Positions 41,892 to 50,921 of a stretch of 64,000 nucleotides of DNA are shown here, in pieces. Below the pieces are notes generated by a model. That model did not search any database. It had not been told where the DNA came from and saw only the letters and a program-made list of their open reading frames with translations. Every line of letters starts with the position of its first letter. Positions within the stretch are counted from its first letter, which is position 1. Source of the DNA: Muriicola soli (GTDB lineage: Bacteria > Bacteroidota > Bacteroidia > Flavobacteriales > Flavobacteriaceae). The stretch is taken from assembly GCF_004139715.1 (NCBI RefSeq), contig NZ_CP035544.1, positions 496,001-560,000 on the forward strand. The letters are read 5' to 3'. A program made the position numbers and the translations under genes.

Positions 41892-44111
41892 GGCTGATTT
41901 TTTCTGCTTGGGTTCCACGAAGTTTTCGCCGATTTTTTGATAAAACACTTCAGGCTTGAAAGGCTTTGTCACCACATCGTTACACCCGGCCGCATAAAAA
42001 GACTCCAGGCTGTCGTCAAGAGAAATAGCGGTTAAGGCAATTATAGAGGTCTGGCGATCGAATTTTCTGATTTCTATAGTGGCTTCAACACCGCTGATTC
42101 CCGGCATATGAATGTCCATTAAAATACCGTCATATTGGTTCTTATTCGCCTTGTCGATGGCCTCCATCCCGTTTTCAGCAATGTCACAAGTAATTCCGCG
42201 TTTAGCCAGCATCTTCTTCGTAATTACCTGGTTGATCTTGTTGTCTTCAACGACAAGGACGTGAAGGCCATTCAGATCGTACTCTTTCTGTTCAATTTCA
42301 AAAGGAACATCATCCACCAAACTGTCTTTTGCCTTTAGCTCGATCTCAAAGTAAAATGAACTTCCTTTCCCGATATCACTTTTCAGGTGGATCTGACTGT
42401 CAAACAATCCAAGTAGACTTTTTACGATGGTAAGACCAAGGCCGGTTCCTCCGTATTCTCTGTTGATTTGGATAGATCCCTGTTCAAAACTGTCAAAAAT
42501 ACTCTGTTGCTGTTCCTTGCTTATGCCAATGCCGTTATCTCTGACTTCAAAATATACGGTGACATTTTCTTCTTCTTTTTTAAGGAGTTTGGCAATTACC
42601 CTAACTTCTCCATTTTTAGTAAACTTGATAGAATTTCCTATTAGATTGATCAGGATCTGAGAGAGTTTTAATGGATCACTCATCAGATGTTGGGGAATGT
42701 TATCATCGTATTGGAGAATGATCTTGGTATTTTTCTCCTTGGCGCTTTGCTGTAGCGAATCGATCACCTCACTGATGATCTTTTTCAGATAAAATTCTAT
42801 ACTTGCAGGTTCCAGTTTATCCGCATCAATTTTATTGATCTGAAGAATATCATTGATAAAGTTCAGGAGATAATCTCCGGAAAATTTGAGGGATTTCAAA
42901 TGTTCTTTCTGATGTTCCGGCGGATTTTCCTCTAGGAGTAAATGCGTTAATCCGGTTACCGCATAAAGTGGTGTTCGCAATTCGTGACTAACTGTTGACA
43001 GAAAATTTGTTTTGGCCTCCATAGCCTGAACCGCAGCATCACGAGCTGCTTGTAATTCTCTGTTCTTGGTCTGTAAAAGATCGTTTGTCTTTAGTTTGAT
43101 CTGGTTGTTGCGATACAGGGAAACGGCCAGCAGTGAAATAATGGTTAAGAATGCTGAGGTTAGAATGGCAGTGATTTCAGATCGGTTGGCAGATTCACTG
43201 AGTTCTGCTATACGCTCGTCTTGTCGTGAAATTTCTGCCTGGGCATCTTCCATTGCCAGCTTATCTGCTTTGTTGGTCTCTGCCTTTAATTTATCGAGGG
43301 TAAATATGGAATCCTTGATCTCAACAATATTTTCTTTGTATTCAAGGGCAAGTTTGTATTGAGCATCTTTCTCGTAGGCCAGGGCCAGATATTCATTAGC
43401 CTCCAGAAATTCAGTCTTGAAATTATTTTCCTCCGTCAGTTTCAGGGCACTCAGACTGTTTTTAATGCTTTCTTTATAGTCCTCAGTTTGCAGATACATT
43501 TCTGCCAGGCCCAGATGGGCTTTGGTGGTAAGGAAATTCTTTTCAATCGGATCCGTATTTACAAGTAAGGCGTTAAAACTCGTAGAGGCCTTCTCGTAAT
43601 CCTGTATTCTCATGTAAATCATACCCTCCAACAAGACCATATTGTTTAGAAGATTCCTGTCGTTACTGAGTTTCTTAGCGTCATTCAGCTCTTGCAAGGC
43701 CCTAAAATTGAGGTCCGAACTAAAGAGCATTTTAGCTTCCACGTATCTGGCAAAACCTTCTCCTGAAGGATAAGAAAGATAGCTTTCGAGCATACGTTTC
43801 GCCCTGTCCAGGTAAAACTCAGCCTTTTGATTGTCTCCGCGTAAAAGATTCAGCAAGGCAAATCGATTGTAAGTTCCAATCATTCCCTTTTCGTTCTCAT
43901 TTTCCTCAGCAAATTGCTGCGCCTGATCGAGGACGTCAAAGGCTCTGTCTAGTTGATCCTGATTTTTAAGCGAGGTATATTCCTCAAAGTATTCGGAAAG
44001 GGTGGCTTCAATATTGGCGCTGTCCTGCGACCAAAGGGGCATTAGGGAGGTGACCAGTACAAAGAGTACCAGCAATCCTAAGCGGTGTTTATATGGTCTA
44101 AGATCAATCAA
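41886..44111 (-). CDS. Hybrid histidine kinase with TPR sensor and C-terminal receiver
   Basis: This 741-aa protein begins with a signal peptide (cleavage near 29) and a TPR-type region (about 35-290). A short coiled coil and one membrane helix (about 312-333) follow. The kinase core has HisKA His376 in SHELRTP, then HATPase_c with NSIKFT, DNGIGI and GGTGLGL. A receiver domain (about 616-730) has the phospho-acceptor Asp666 in GILMDIHMP. No DNA-binding output is present, so signal must leave through another protein. It overlaps the gap stop by 4 bp, indicating coupled expression with a glycolytic gene. Confidence 0.92.
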   Translation of the reverse strand: MIDLRPYKHRLGLLVLFVLVTSLMPLWSQDSANIEATLSEYFEEYTSLKNQDQLDRAFDVLDQAQQFAEENENEKGMIGTYNRFALLNLLRGDNQKAEFYLDRAKRMLESYLSYPSGEGFARYVEAKMLFSSDLNFRALQELNDAKKLSNDRNLLNNMVLLEGMIYMRIQDYEKASTSFNALLVNTDPIEKNFLTTKAHLGLAEMYLQTEDYKESIKNSLSALKLTEENNFKTEFLEANEYLALAYEKDAQYKLALEYKENIVEIKDSIFTLDKLKAETNKADKLAMEDAQAEISRQDERIAELSESANRSEITAILTSAFLTIISLLAVSLYRNNQIKLKTNDLLQTKNRELQAARDAAVQAMEAKTNFLSTVSHELRTPLYAVTGLTHLLLEENPPEHQKEHLKSLKFSGDYLLNFINDILQINKIDADKLEPASIEFYLKKIISEVIDSLQQSAKEKNTKIILQYDDNIPQHLMSDPLKLSQILINLIGNSIKFTKNGEVRVIAKLLKKEEENVTVYFEVRDNGIGISKEQQQSIFDSFEQGSIQINREYGGTGLGLTIVKSLLGLFDSQIHLKSDIGKGSSFYFEIELKAKDSLVDDVPFEIEQKEYDLNGLHVLVVEDNKINQVITKKMLAKRGITCDIAENGMEAIDKANKNQYDGILMDIHMPGISGVEATIEIRKFDRQTSIIALTAISLDDSLESFYAAGCNDVVTKPFKPEVFYQKIGENFVEPKQKKSAS

Positions 44112-45118
44112 AGATATTCTTTACGCTCTAAATATTGAATCACATCGATGATCCTGCTGCTGTATCCGGTTTCATTATCATACCATCCGATAACCTTTAC
44201 CATCTTACCGAGTACAGATGTCATCATAGAATCAAACGTACAGGAATAACAACTATTGTTTATATCAATAGAAACTATAGGGTCTTTCGTATAAAAAAGT
44301 ACGTTTTTTAGCTCATTTTCAGCAACTCTCTCAAAAGTATCATTAATTTCCTGAATGGTCGTATCTTTTTTAACGTTAAGCGTAATGTCTGTAAGTGAGC
44401 CATTTGGAACGGGTACTCTGATGCCACAGCCTCCTATGGCATGAGCCAAATCGGGGAATATACGGGTTAAAGCCTTGGCGGCCCCGGTAGTTGTGGGAAT
44501 TATAGATTGTGCAGCGGCTCTGGCCCTCCTGAGATCACGATGAGGACGATCGTGAAGGCTTTGATCTGAAGTAAATGAATGAACTGTGGTGATATAGGCT
44601 TGTTCCACTCCCCAGTGGTCATCTAAGACCTTGATCATAGGTGCAGCATTGTTGGTGGTACAGGAGGCATTTGAGATAATATGATCATCTTTGGTGAGCG
44701 TCTCATGATTTACCCCAAATACGATCATTTTGATATCCTCATTTTCCGGTGGAACAGCCAGGACTACCTTTCGGGCGCCATTTATCAGGTGTTTCTCCAG
44801 GATTTCTTTGGATTTGTATTTCCCTGTTGCTTCAACTACCAGGTCTACTGAGGCTGCGGTCCAGTCTATCTTGGAGGGGTGATCTTCACTGGTCATTAGG
44901 ATTTCCTGTCCATTGACCAATAAAATATGATCCCGAGTTTCAACCTGCTGGCCAAAAGGCCCATGAATACTGTCGTATTTTAATAAATGAGCGAGGGTTT
45001 CTGTGTCGGCCAGATCATTAATGGCCCTGACCCTGATATGGGGATGGTCCTGTAGCAGACGAAACAAGGTCCGGCCGATACGACCAAAACCATTGATTCC
45101 TATATTTACCATTTTCAT
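44108..45118 (-). CDS. gap: Type I glyceraldehyde-3-phosphate dehydrogenase
   Basis: 336 aa with NAD motif GINGFGRIGR and INDLAD (the Asp favours NAD). Catalytic Cys153 is in SNASCTTNNAAP and His180 in TTVHSFTSDQ. Conserved VPNGSLTD and WYDNETGYS are present. It makes 1,3-bisphosphoglycerate in glycolysis or runs in reverse. CTTNNAAP instead of CTTNCLAP marks a subtype, possibly a second GAPDH. The stop overlaps the downstream hybrid kinase by 4 bp. Start could be Met1 or Met3. Confidence 0.95.
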   Translation of the reverse strand: MKMVNIGINGFGRIGRTLFRLLQDHPHIRVRAINDLADTETLAHLLKYDSIHGPFGQQVETRDHILLVNGQEILMTSEDHPSKIDWTAASVDLVVEATGKYKSKEILEKHLINGARKVVLAVPPENEDIKMIVFGVNHETLTKDDHIISNASCTTNNAAPMIKVLDDHWGVEQAYITTVHSFTSDQSLHDRPHRDLRRARAAAQSIIPTTTGAAKALTRIFPDLAHAIGGCGIRVPVPNGSLTDITLNVKKDTTIQEINDTFERVAENELKNVLFYTKDPIVSIDINNSCYSCTFDSMMTSVLGKMVKVIGWYDNETGYSSRIIDVIQYLERKEYL

Positions 45119-45181
45119 TAGGTTTCAAATGTGTAGGTCGGGAAGGAACACAATCTGGTTCAGTCGCTTTGGACCTATTTC

Positions 45182-46057
45182 TCAGAGGATGTGTTTATGA
45201 GCCTTGTATGAAGAGCGAACCAACGCCCCACTTTCCACATGTCTGAACCCCATTTCAAGGCCCAGAGTTTCATATTTCTTAAATTGTTCCGGTGTGATAA
45301 ATTCTTTTACCGGGAGGTGCTTTTTTGAGGGCTGCAAATACTGACCTATAGTGACCACATCCACATTTGCATTGCGCAGATCTTCCATGGTTTCGATTAC
45401 TTCTTCCTCCAACTCTCCAAGACCCAGCATAATTCCTGATTTGGTTCGGTTTACCCCGGCATCTTTCAAATATCTCAGAACAGATAGACTGCGCTCGTAT
45501 TTGGCCTGTATCCTTACTTCACGGGTCAACCTTTTTACCGTTTCCATATTGTGAGAAACCACCTCCGGTGCTACCTCAACGATTCTGTCCAGATGTCGTT
45601 CTATTCCCTGAAAATCCGGGATAAGGGTCTCTAAAGTGGTTTCTGGATTCATCCTGCGAATTGCCTTTACGGTCTCTGCCCAGATGATAGAACCCATATC
45701 TTTTAAGTCGTCACGATCCACAGAAGTGACTACCGCGTGTTTTATTCCCATGATCTTGATGGATCGGGCTACTTTTTCAGGTTCTTCCCAGTCTACCTGC
45801 TCTGGCCGTCCAGTCTTTACACCGCAAAAACCACAGGATCGGGTACAAATATTCCCCAGGATCATAAAGGTTGCTGTACCTTCTCCCCAGCATTCACCCA
45901 TATTGGGACAGCTTCCCGAAGTGCAAATTGTATGCAGGTCGTACTTGTCCACCAAAGCTCTCAGTTGAGTATACTTCTTCCCTGTCGGGAGTTTTACCCT
46001 CAACCATTTAGGTTTGCCTTTCGGTGGGGCCATAGTGGCCGTACTTTCTTCGCTCAT
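45182..46057 (-). CDS. lipA: Lipoyl synthase
   Basis: This 291-aa radical-SAM enzyme has the N-terminal auxiliary cluster [12 protein letters not shown] (about 41-52) and the radical-SAM cluster CTRSCGFC (about 72-79), with RSSYKA near the C-terminus as the serine ligand. It inserts sulfur at C6 and C8 of octanoyl groups on lipoyl domains. It lies 64 bp downstream of an ECF sigma factor gene on the same strand. Length is normal for bacterial LipA. Confidence 0.97.
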   Translation of the reverse strand: MSEESTATMAPPKGKPKWLRVKLPTGKKYTQLRALVDKYDLHTICTSGSCPNMGECWGEGTATFMILGNICTRSCGFCGVKTGRPEQVDWEEPEKVARSIKIMGIKHAVVTSVDRDDLKDMGSIIWAETVKAIRRMNPETTLETLIPDFQGIERHLDRIVEVAPEVVSHNMETVKRLTREVRIQAKYERSLSVLRYLKDAGVNRTKSGIMLGLGELEEEVIETMEDLRNANVDVVTIGQYLQPSKKHLPVKEFITPEQFKKYETLGLEMGFRHVESGALVRSSYKAHKHIL

Positions 46058-46121
46058 AGATCAATTTTTTACAAATATACGAACAAAAATTATCGCAATT
46101 TTAAGGCTTAGAATGGGATTA

Positions 46122-46685
46122 TTATTTCGCCTTGATCATTTCTGCAAGTAGCTTTTTTGCTCTCAGCAACTTAACTTTAACATTGTTGATGGGCTCATTC
46201 AATTCCTCAGCTATGGCCGCATAAGTGAGTTCCTGGAAATACCTCAGGTTGATCACTTCCCGGTAATGTGGTTTCAGGTTTCTGATGTGCCCGAGCAGGC
46301 TGGCCAGGTTTTGCTCTTTGATCAACTGATCTTCAGCACTAGGGGCGTTGTCGAGGACTTTTTTAATGACTTCCTGATTTCCCGTATGATGCTGCTCCCA
46401 AACGTTCTTTTTCCGTTTCCTGACCATGTCGATATGAATATTCTTGGAGATGGTGAATAGCCAGGTTTTAAATTCATAAGAAGCATCATAGCTGTGAATT
46501 TTATCAAATGCCCTCGAAAACGTCTGAATTGTGATATCCTCAGCATCATTTTCATTTTTTGTCCGACTCAGCTGAAAGCCGTAAACTTCGTTCCAAAATC
46601 TGTCCAGGAGCGCACTAAAAGCCATCTGATTACCGGCCTTGGCTTTCTCAATATTCTCCTTTAGGGTATGGGATGAGGTATCCAA
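46122..46685 (-). CDS. ECF-type RNA polymerase sigma factor
   Basis: This 187-aa protein has sigma region 2 (AEDITIQTFSRAFDKIHSYD, SYEFKTWLFTISKN, IDMVRKRKK) and region 4 (NLRYFQELTYAAIAEELNEPINNVKVKLLRAKKLL). No anti-sigma gene is adjacent, and lipA follows. Its length and spacing suggest a housekeeping ECF factor in flavobacteria, though its regulon is unknown. A small membrane protein gene lies just upstream. Confidence 0.93.
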   Translation of the reverse strand: MDTSSHTLKENIEKAKAGNQMAFSALLDRFWNEVYGFQLSRTKNENDAEDITIQTFSRAFDKIHSYDASYEFKTWLFTISKNIHIDMVRKRKKNVWEQHHTGNQEVIKKVLDNAPSAEDQLIKEQNLASLLGHIRNLKPHYREVINLRYFQELTYAAIAEELNEPINNVKVKLLRAKKLLAEMIKAK

Positions 46686-46726
46686 TATTATTGATTAGGG
46701 AAGCGAGGATGATCGAATAATTTAGC

Positions 46727-46933
46727 CTATTGCAAAGTGGAGGATTCGTTTCTGCATTCTTGCTCTTCAGGTAATTTGCCGCACATCCCACAGGGTTCTC
46801 CGCCTTTATTCAGGAAAGGGCTTTGACTGGCACAAGTACCGGCAAATTTACCGTCTTTCTGTGTCCATATCTTTATGGCAATACCGGCAAAAGCCAGTGC
46901 TAACAGACCAATTGTCAATAAAACTAACTTCAT
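46727..46933 (-). CDS. Small membrane protein with a Cys-rich tail
   Basis: 68 aa from the ATG at 46931-46933, which places a hydrophobic helix (LVLLTIGLLALAFAGIAI) at the N-terminus. After it comes GTCASQSPFLNKGGEPCGMC and a further Cys (EQEC), so four cysteines are on the outer side. I recall similar short proteins in flavobacteria. A metal- or disulfide-bound knot is possible. It is 41 bp upstream of the ECF sigma gene on the same strand and may be co-transcribed. Confidence 0.7.
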   Translation of the reverse strand: MKLVLLTIGLLALAFAGIAIKIWTQKDGKFAGTCASQSPFLNKGGEPCGMCGKLPEEQECRNESSTLQ

Positions 46934-46954
46934 AGTTCTGATTTGTACAAAGAT

Positions 46955-46983
46955 ATAAAAAAAAGCCCCCAAAAAGAGGGCTT
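46955..46983 (-). terminator. Rho-independent terminator after the anti-sigma gene
   Basis: On the minus strand the arms AAGCCC and GGGCTT, around a short loop, lead into eight T, 24 bp after the 47008 stop. Confidence 0.75.
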
Positions 46984-47007
46984 AGTGCTTAATCAAAAAC
47001 CAAAAAT

Positions 47008-47769
47008 CTAATACGAAATATTGGCTACGATGTTCTGTACAGTCGGACTTTGGTTACCTCCCAGGGGTTCAATGGTAATGTAGCTTATGGCATTCTTACC
47101 ATAAGGTAGTGGAAGCAACTTATCTTTGTCTTCAATGCTTTTAATGATTCCCAGATTCACCATTTCTCCATTGACCTCAGCCCACATTTGATAAACCCGA
47201 TCTTCAGGGAGGTTTGGTAAATTTCTAACATTGATATAGGACAATTTTTTTACCGGATTTACATAAGCCACGGCTTTCAATTCCCTGGCCTTTTCATTGC
47301 CATTGACCAGATATTTCTTTGTCTGTGGGTTATTCAGGACAATAAACTGGTTTCGTACATCCTCCAATTGTTGTTTCATATCCGCTTCCAGGTTCTGGAT
47401 ACGGTTGTTTACCATGGTATTTTCATCCTTGAGGTTCATATTCTGATTCCAAAAGAAATACGATGAACCTGCGAAAAGGAAGGCAGCAATACTGGCAGCT
47501 ATAGCGTATCGTCGGAATTTTCTTCTTCCTACATCCTGTGTTCTGATCCTTTGAAGTATTTTCGCTTTGAGACCTTCGGGTGCCGTCATGGCATGCATCT
47601 TGGCATATATCTCCAGATTCTCCTGTAGCTCTTCAAATTGCATCCTTACATCCGGATACATCACAATATACCGCTCAGCCCGGGCAGTTTCTTCAGGGCT
47701 GGTTGCTCCGAGAAGGTACTTCTCCAGCAAGTCGGAATCCAAAAAGTCTTTAATTTTGTCTTTCATCAC
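47008..47769 (-). CDS. Anti-sigma factor (RskA-like)
   Basis: This 253-aa protein has an N-terminal anti-sigma domain (LEKYLLGATSPEETARAERY), one membrane helix (about 87-104) and an RskA-type periplasmic domain (LPNLPEDRVYQMWAEVNGEM). It holds an ECF sigma factor inactive at the membrane until released. Its start overlaps the ECF sigma gene by 4 bp, so the two are made as a pair. A terminator follows. Confidence 0.92.
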   Translation of the reverse strand: MMKDKIKDFLDSDLLEKYLLGATSPEETARAERYIVMYPDVRMQFEELQENLEIYAKMHAMTAPEGLKAKILQRIRTQDVGRRKFRRYAIAASIAAFLFAGSSYFFWNQNMNLKDENTMVNNRIQNLEADMKQQLEDVRNQFIVLNNPQTKKYLVNGNEKARELKAVAYVNPVKKLSYINVRNLPNLPEDRVYQMWAEVNGEMVNLGIIKSIEDKDKLLPLPYGKNAISYITIEPLGGNQSPTVQNIVANISY

Positions 47770-48329
47770 TTTAGAATTAATAGGATCAGCACAAGCAGTG
47801 AACTACCGTAAATTTTTCCTAATTCTCTCAGGCCTATTTTTAATCTTGATTTAATAGTACCGAGGGGAATGTCTAGTTCATCGCTGGCTTCCTGCTGGGT
47901 CATTCCCTGAAAAAAAAGTGCGTCAAGTACCACCTGGTATTTATGCTCTATCTTTTCGAGATTTTCCCGGACATCCATAAACTCCGGTTTAATGGCGTCA
48001 ATCCCTAGCTTATATACGTTTGAAACGTCTAATTGGATCTCCTTATCCGATTTTGTTTGTACGCTTCTTAGTTTGTCAATCGCAGTATTGCGAATAATTC
48101 TGAAAAGCCATGTAAACAATTTTGCCTTGGCCGGATCGTAAGTATGTGACTTTTTCCAGATTTTTACAAAGCTCTCCTGCACTACGTCCTGTGCCAGTTC
48201 TTCGTCCCGCACCACCTTAAAGGCGACACCGTAGAGCGTATCTCCGTAGTGGTCGTACAAAAGGGAGATAGCCTTTTCATTGCGTTCCTGTAGTAATTCA
48301 ACAATATGTTTTTCAAGCAGTATGCTCAT
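47766..48329 (-). CDS. ECF sigma factor paired with RskA-like anti-sigma factor
   Basis: This 187-aa protein has region 2 (ELAQDVVQESFVKIWKKSHTYD, LFTWLFRIIRNTAIDKLRS) and region 4 (LFFQGMTQQEASDELDIPLGTIKSRLKIGL). The last 12 residues, SSLLVLILLILK, are unusually hydrophobic for a cytosolic sigma factor. They could be an effect of the 4-bp overlap with the anti-sigma gene or a membrane-touching tail. A -7 element TATTTTTG lies upstream (48368-48375, minus strand). Confidence 0.92.
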   Translation of the reverse strand: MSILLEKHIVELLQERNEKAISLLYDHYGDTLYGVAFKVVRDEELAQDVVQESFVKIWKKSHTYDPAKAKLFTWLFRIIRNTAIDKLRSVQTKSDKEIQLDVSNVYKLGIDAIKPEFMDVRENLEKIEHKYQVVLDALFFQGMTQQEASDELDIPLGTIKSRLKIGLRELGKIYGSSLLVLILLILK

Positions 48330-48367
48330 GGGTGGATGAGATATTAAAAAATACCCCCTGGGGCATC

Positions 48368-48375
48368 CAAAAATA
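48368..48375 (-). promoter_or_regulatory. Candidate -7 element of the ECF sigma gene
   Basis: TATTTTTG on the minus strand is an exact TAnnTTTG match 39-46 bp upstream of the ATG at 48329. A short CCCC/GGGG palindrome lies between it and the gene at 48353-48362. Confidence 0.4.
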
Positions 48376-48416
48376 TCACTTTTGGCGTATATAGTGGAAA
48401 CGCTAATTTATAAAAT

Positions 48417-48548
48417 TGATTCTTATAACAACGGGATCTTAAATTTAATTAGATAAATGAGCAACTGATTATTGCTCATAAAGTTTTTGGTTAGTTTGGT
48501 TTGAAGTAACCTTCGGAATTTAAGATTCTGAGGGTTACTTTTTTTTAT
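48417..48548 (+). ncRNA. Candidate small RNA ending in a strong terminator
   Basis: On the plus strand TTTG (48381-48384), 19 bp, then TAATTTAT (48404-48411) resembles a promoter. Downstream are a perfect 8-bp hairpin (48457-48464 / 48472-48479) and a long terminator hairpin ending in a T-run. No ORF over 21 codons is present and no plus-strand gene lies nearby to use the terminator. Ends are approximate. The evidence is structural only. Confidence 0.45.
48503..48548 (+). terminator. Strong rho-independent terminator with no plus-strand gene upstream
   Basis: A hairpin of about 16 bp starts AAGTAACCTTCGGAATT and closes with ATTCTGAGGGTTACTT, followed by eight T. Three G-U pairs form only in the plus-strand RNA; on the minus strand they would be A-C mismatches and no T-run would follow. 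The orientation is therefore plus, although both flanking genes are minus. Confidence 0.75.
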
Positions 48549-48570
48549 GGGTATTCGCTTTTAAAAAGGG

Positions 48571-49584
48571 TCAGAGGATATTGACCTCAGGATGAATGGA
48601 AATACCAAAATTGAGTTTAACTTTTTCCTGAATCTGTCTCGCCAGATTGAGTATTTCTTCTCCACTGGCATTCCCGTAATTTACCAAAACCAGGGCCTGT
48701 CGTTCATGAACCCCGGCATCACCCTGCCGTGTCCCTTTAAAACCACAGGTATCTATCATCCATGCGGCTGGAATCTTAATTTCATTCTCCGAGATCCTGT
48801 AAGAAGGAATCTCGGGATAGCGCTCTTTCAGTTCTTCGTATTTACTGGCCTGTACCACAGGATTTTTAAAAAAGCTGCCACTATTGCCTAAAACTGCCGG
48901 ATCTGGTAGTTTTCGTTGCCTAATATGTATTACTGCTCTGGAAATATCCTCAATTGTGGGGTGAAGCACGTTTGCATTACTCAATTCCTCACCAATTGTG
49001 CCGTAGCCAATCCGCAGCTGGTGGTCTTTGGTAGTCAACTTAAAATTAACAGAAGTAATCACGTATTTTCCCTTACCCTGCTGTTTAAAAAAAGACTCCC
49101 GATATCCAAAATCACAATCCTCAAGAGAAAAGGTACAGAGTTTGCAAGTTTCAATTTCCATGGCCTCACAACTTATGAAGTGGTCCTTAAGCTCCACACC
49201 ATACGCCCCTATATTCTGTATCGGTGCGCTACCAACACTACCCGGAATCAAAGAGAGGTTTTCCAGTCCGCCCATATTCTTATCAAGCGTCCAAAGGACA
49301 AGATCATGCCAATTTTCGCCTGCCATTACCCTGACTTCAGCATAATTGTCCTCCTCTTTTACGATTTTTTTTCCCATTAGCCCAATATGAATGACCAGGG
49401 CATCGAGATCTTGGGTAAGCAGCATATTACTGCCACCTCCTAGAATCATCTTGGTAGGATATTTTTCTTGTTTTAGGATCCATTCCAACTCTTCGATGGA
49501 AGTGACCTCCGCGAAGTATCTCGCTTTAACATCTATACCAAAGGTATTGTAGGGCTTAAGCGAAACCTGCTCTTGTACTTTCAC
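48571..49584 (-). CDS. murB: UDP-N-acetylenolpyruvoylglucosamine reductase
   Basis: 337 aa in the type I MurB layout. FAD-binding text KMILGGGSNML is near residue 45. LSLIPGSVGSAPIQNIGAYG and the catalytic Ser in VLGNSGSFFKNP are present, as is the closing HPEVNIL with the acid residue. It makes UDP-MurNAc for peptidoglycan using NADPH. The aminotransferase gene upstream overlaps it by 4 bp. Confidence 0.96.
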   Translation of the reverse strand: MKVQEQVSLKPYNTFGIDVKARYFAEVTSIEELEWILKQEKYPTKMILGGGSNMLLTQDLDALVIHIGLMGKKIVKEEDNYAEVRVMAGENWHDLVLWTLDKNMGGLENLSLIPGSVGSAPIQNIGAYGVELKDHFISCEAMEIETCKLCTFSLEDCDFGYRESFFKQQGKGKYVITSVNFKLTTKDHQLRIGYGTIGEELSNANVLHPTIEDISRAVIHIRQRKLPDPAVLGNSGSFFKNPVVQASKYEELKERYPEIPSYRISENEIKIPAAWMIDTCGFKGTRQGDAGVHERQALVLVNYGNASGEEILNLARQIQEKVKLNFGISIHPEVNIL

Positions 49585-50774
49585 TGCTGTGAATATATTT
49601 TAATTGCCTCTTTTAGAATTTCAACGGCCTTGATCAACCGGTTTTTCTCCAACACATATGCAATCCTAATCTGGTTTTTCCCCAATCCGTCTGTTGCATA
49701 GAATCCTGCAGCCGGTGCAACCATAACGGTCTGTCCGTTTAATTCGAATTTTTCTAATAACCATTGCGCGAAATCATCTGCATCATCAATCGGTAATTCT
49801 ACTATGCAGTAAAATGCACCCTGTGGCCTTGCAACCTTCAGTCCTTCGATCCTGGATAATTCTTTCAAAAGGACGTTCCGCCGTTCCACGTATTCTTCTA
49901 TTACATCATCAAAGTAGCTCTGTGGTGTATCTAGAGCGGCTTCACTGGCGATTTGCGCATAGGTAGGGGGTGAAAGCCTGGCCTGGGCAAATTTCAGGGC
50001 CGTTTGGATCACCGACGAGTTCCTGGTGACAAGAAAACCAATTCGGGCCCCGCACATACTGTATCTTTTGGATACCGAATCGACGACTATACTGTGATTT
50101 TCCAGTCCGGGTTCCTGCAAGATGGAATAGTGTTCTAATCCGTCGTAAGCAAATTCCCGATAAACCTCATCGGCTACCAAAAATAAATCGTGCTTTTTAA
50201 CCAGGGCTGCTAATTTCTGAATCTCCTCTTTCTTGTACAAGTACCCGGTAGGATTACCAGGGTTACAAATTAGTATGGCCTTGGTCTTTGCGGTAATCGA
50301 CTTCTCAAACTCCTCCAGCGGCGGCAGCGCAAAATTGTTTTCGATGTTAGATACTACCGGTACAACTTTTATTCCGGCTGCTATAGCGAAGCCGTTGTAA
50401 TTGGCATAAAAGGGTTCAGGGATAATAATCTCATCATCAGTATCGGCAATACTGCCCATAACAAAGGAAAGTGCCTCAGAACCTCCGGTGGTTACAATGA
50501 TATCTTTATGTGTAACATCAACTCCAAAGGGTTTGTAATATGCAGCCAATTTTTTTCGAAACTGATCGGTTCCCTCTGTCCTGCTGTACGAAAGCACTTC
50601 TATATCGTTGTTTTTAATCGCATCGAGCGCAACCTGAGGTGTTTTTATATCAGGTTGCCCGATGTTGAGGTGAATAACGTCAACCCCTCGATCTTTGGCA
50701 TCCTCTGCGTAGGGAACCAATTTCCGGATTGGAGATGAAGGCATTGATAGGCCTTTTCTGGAAATTACAGGCAT
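49581..50774 (-). CDS. Class I/II pyridoxal-phosphate aminotransferase (aspartate-type)
   Basis: 397 aa from the Met at 50772-50774 (MPVISRKGLSMPSSPIRKL), the usual start in flavobacterial homologues; a start 6 codons earlier is possible. The core shows HLNIGQPDIKTPQ, CNPGNPTGYLY, DEVYREFAYDG and the PLP Lys236 in SVSKRYSMCGARIG. It is an aspartate- or aromatic-aminotransferase-like enzyme; the exact substrate is uncertain. The 3' end overlaps murB by 4 bp. Confidence 0.92.
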   Translation of the reverse strand: MPVISRKGLSMPSSPIRKLVPYAEDAKDRGVDVIHLNIGQPDIKTPQVALDAIKNNDIEVLSYSRTEGTDQFRKKLAAYYKPFGVDVTHKDIIVTTGGSEALSFVMGSIADTDDEIIIPEPFYANYNGFAIAAGIKVVPVVSNIENNFALPPLEEFEKSITAKTKAILICNPGNPTGYLYKKEEIQKLAALVKKHDLFLVADEVYREFAYDGLEHYSILQEPGLENHSIVVDSVSKRYSMCGARIGFLVTRNSSVIQTALKFAQARLSPPTYAQIASEAALDTPQSYFDDVIEEYVERRNVLLKELSRIEGLKVARPQGAFYCIVELPIDDADDFAQWLLEKFELNGQTVMVAPAAGFYATDGLGKNQIRIAYVLEKNRLIKAVEILKEAIKIYSQQ

Positions 50775-50921
50775 GTGCTTAATTTTCAACAAAAATGGGA
50801 AATATGGGTGGACAAAACAACTGGAAAAGGGGTTATTATTTGGGAATTAGAGGAATGTTAAAAGGAACACAACCTATTGATATAAATTGTATCTTAGAGA
50901 GGTAACACCTAGGTACTTAGC

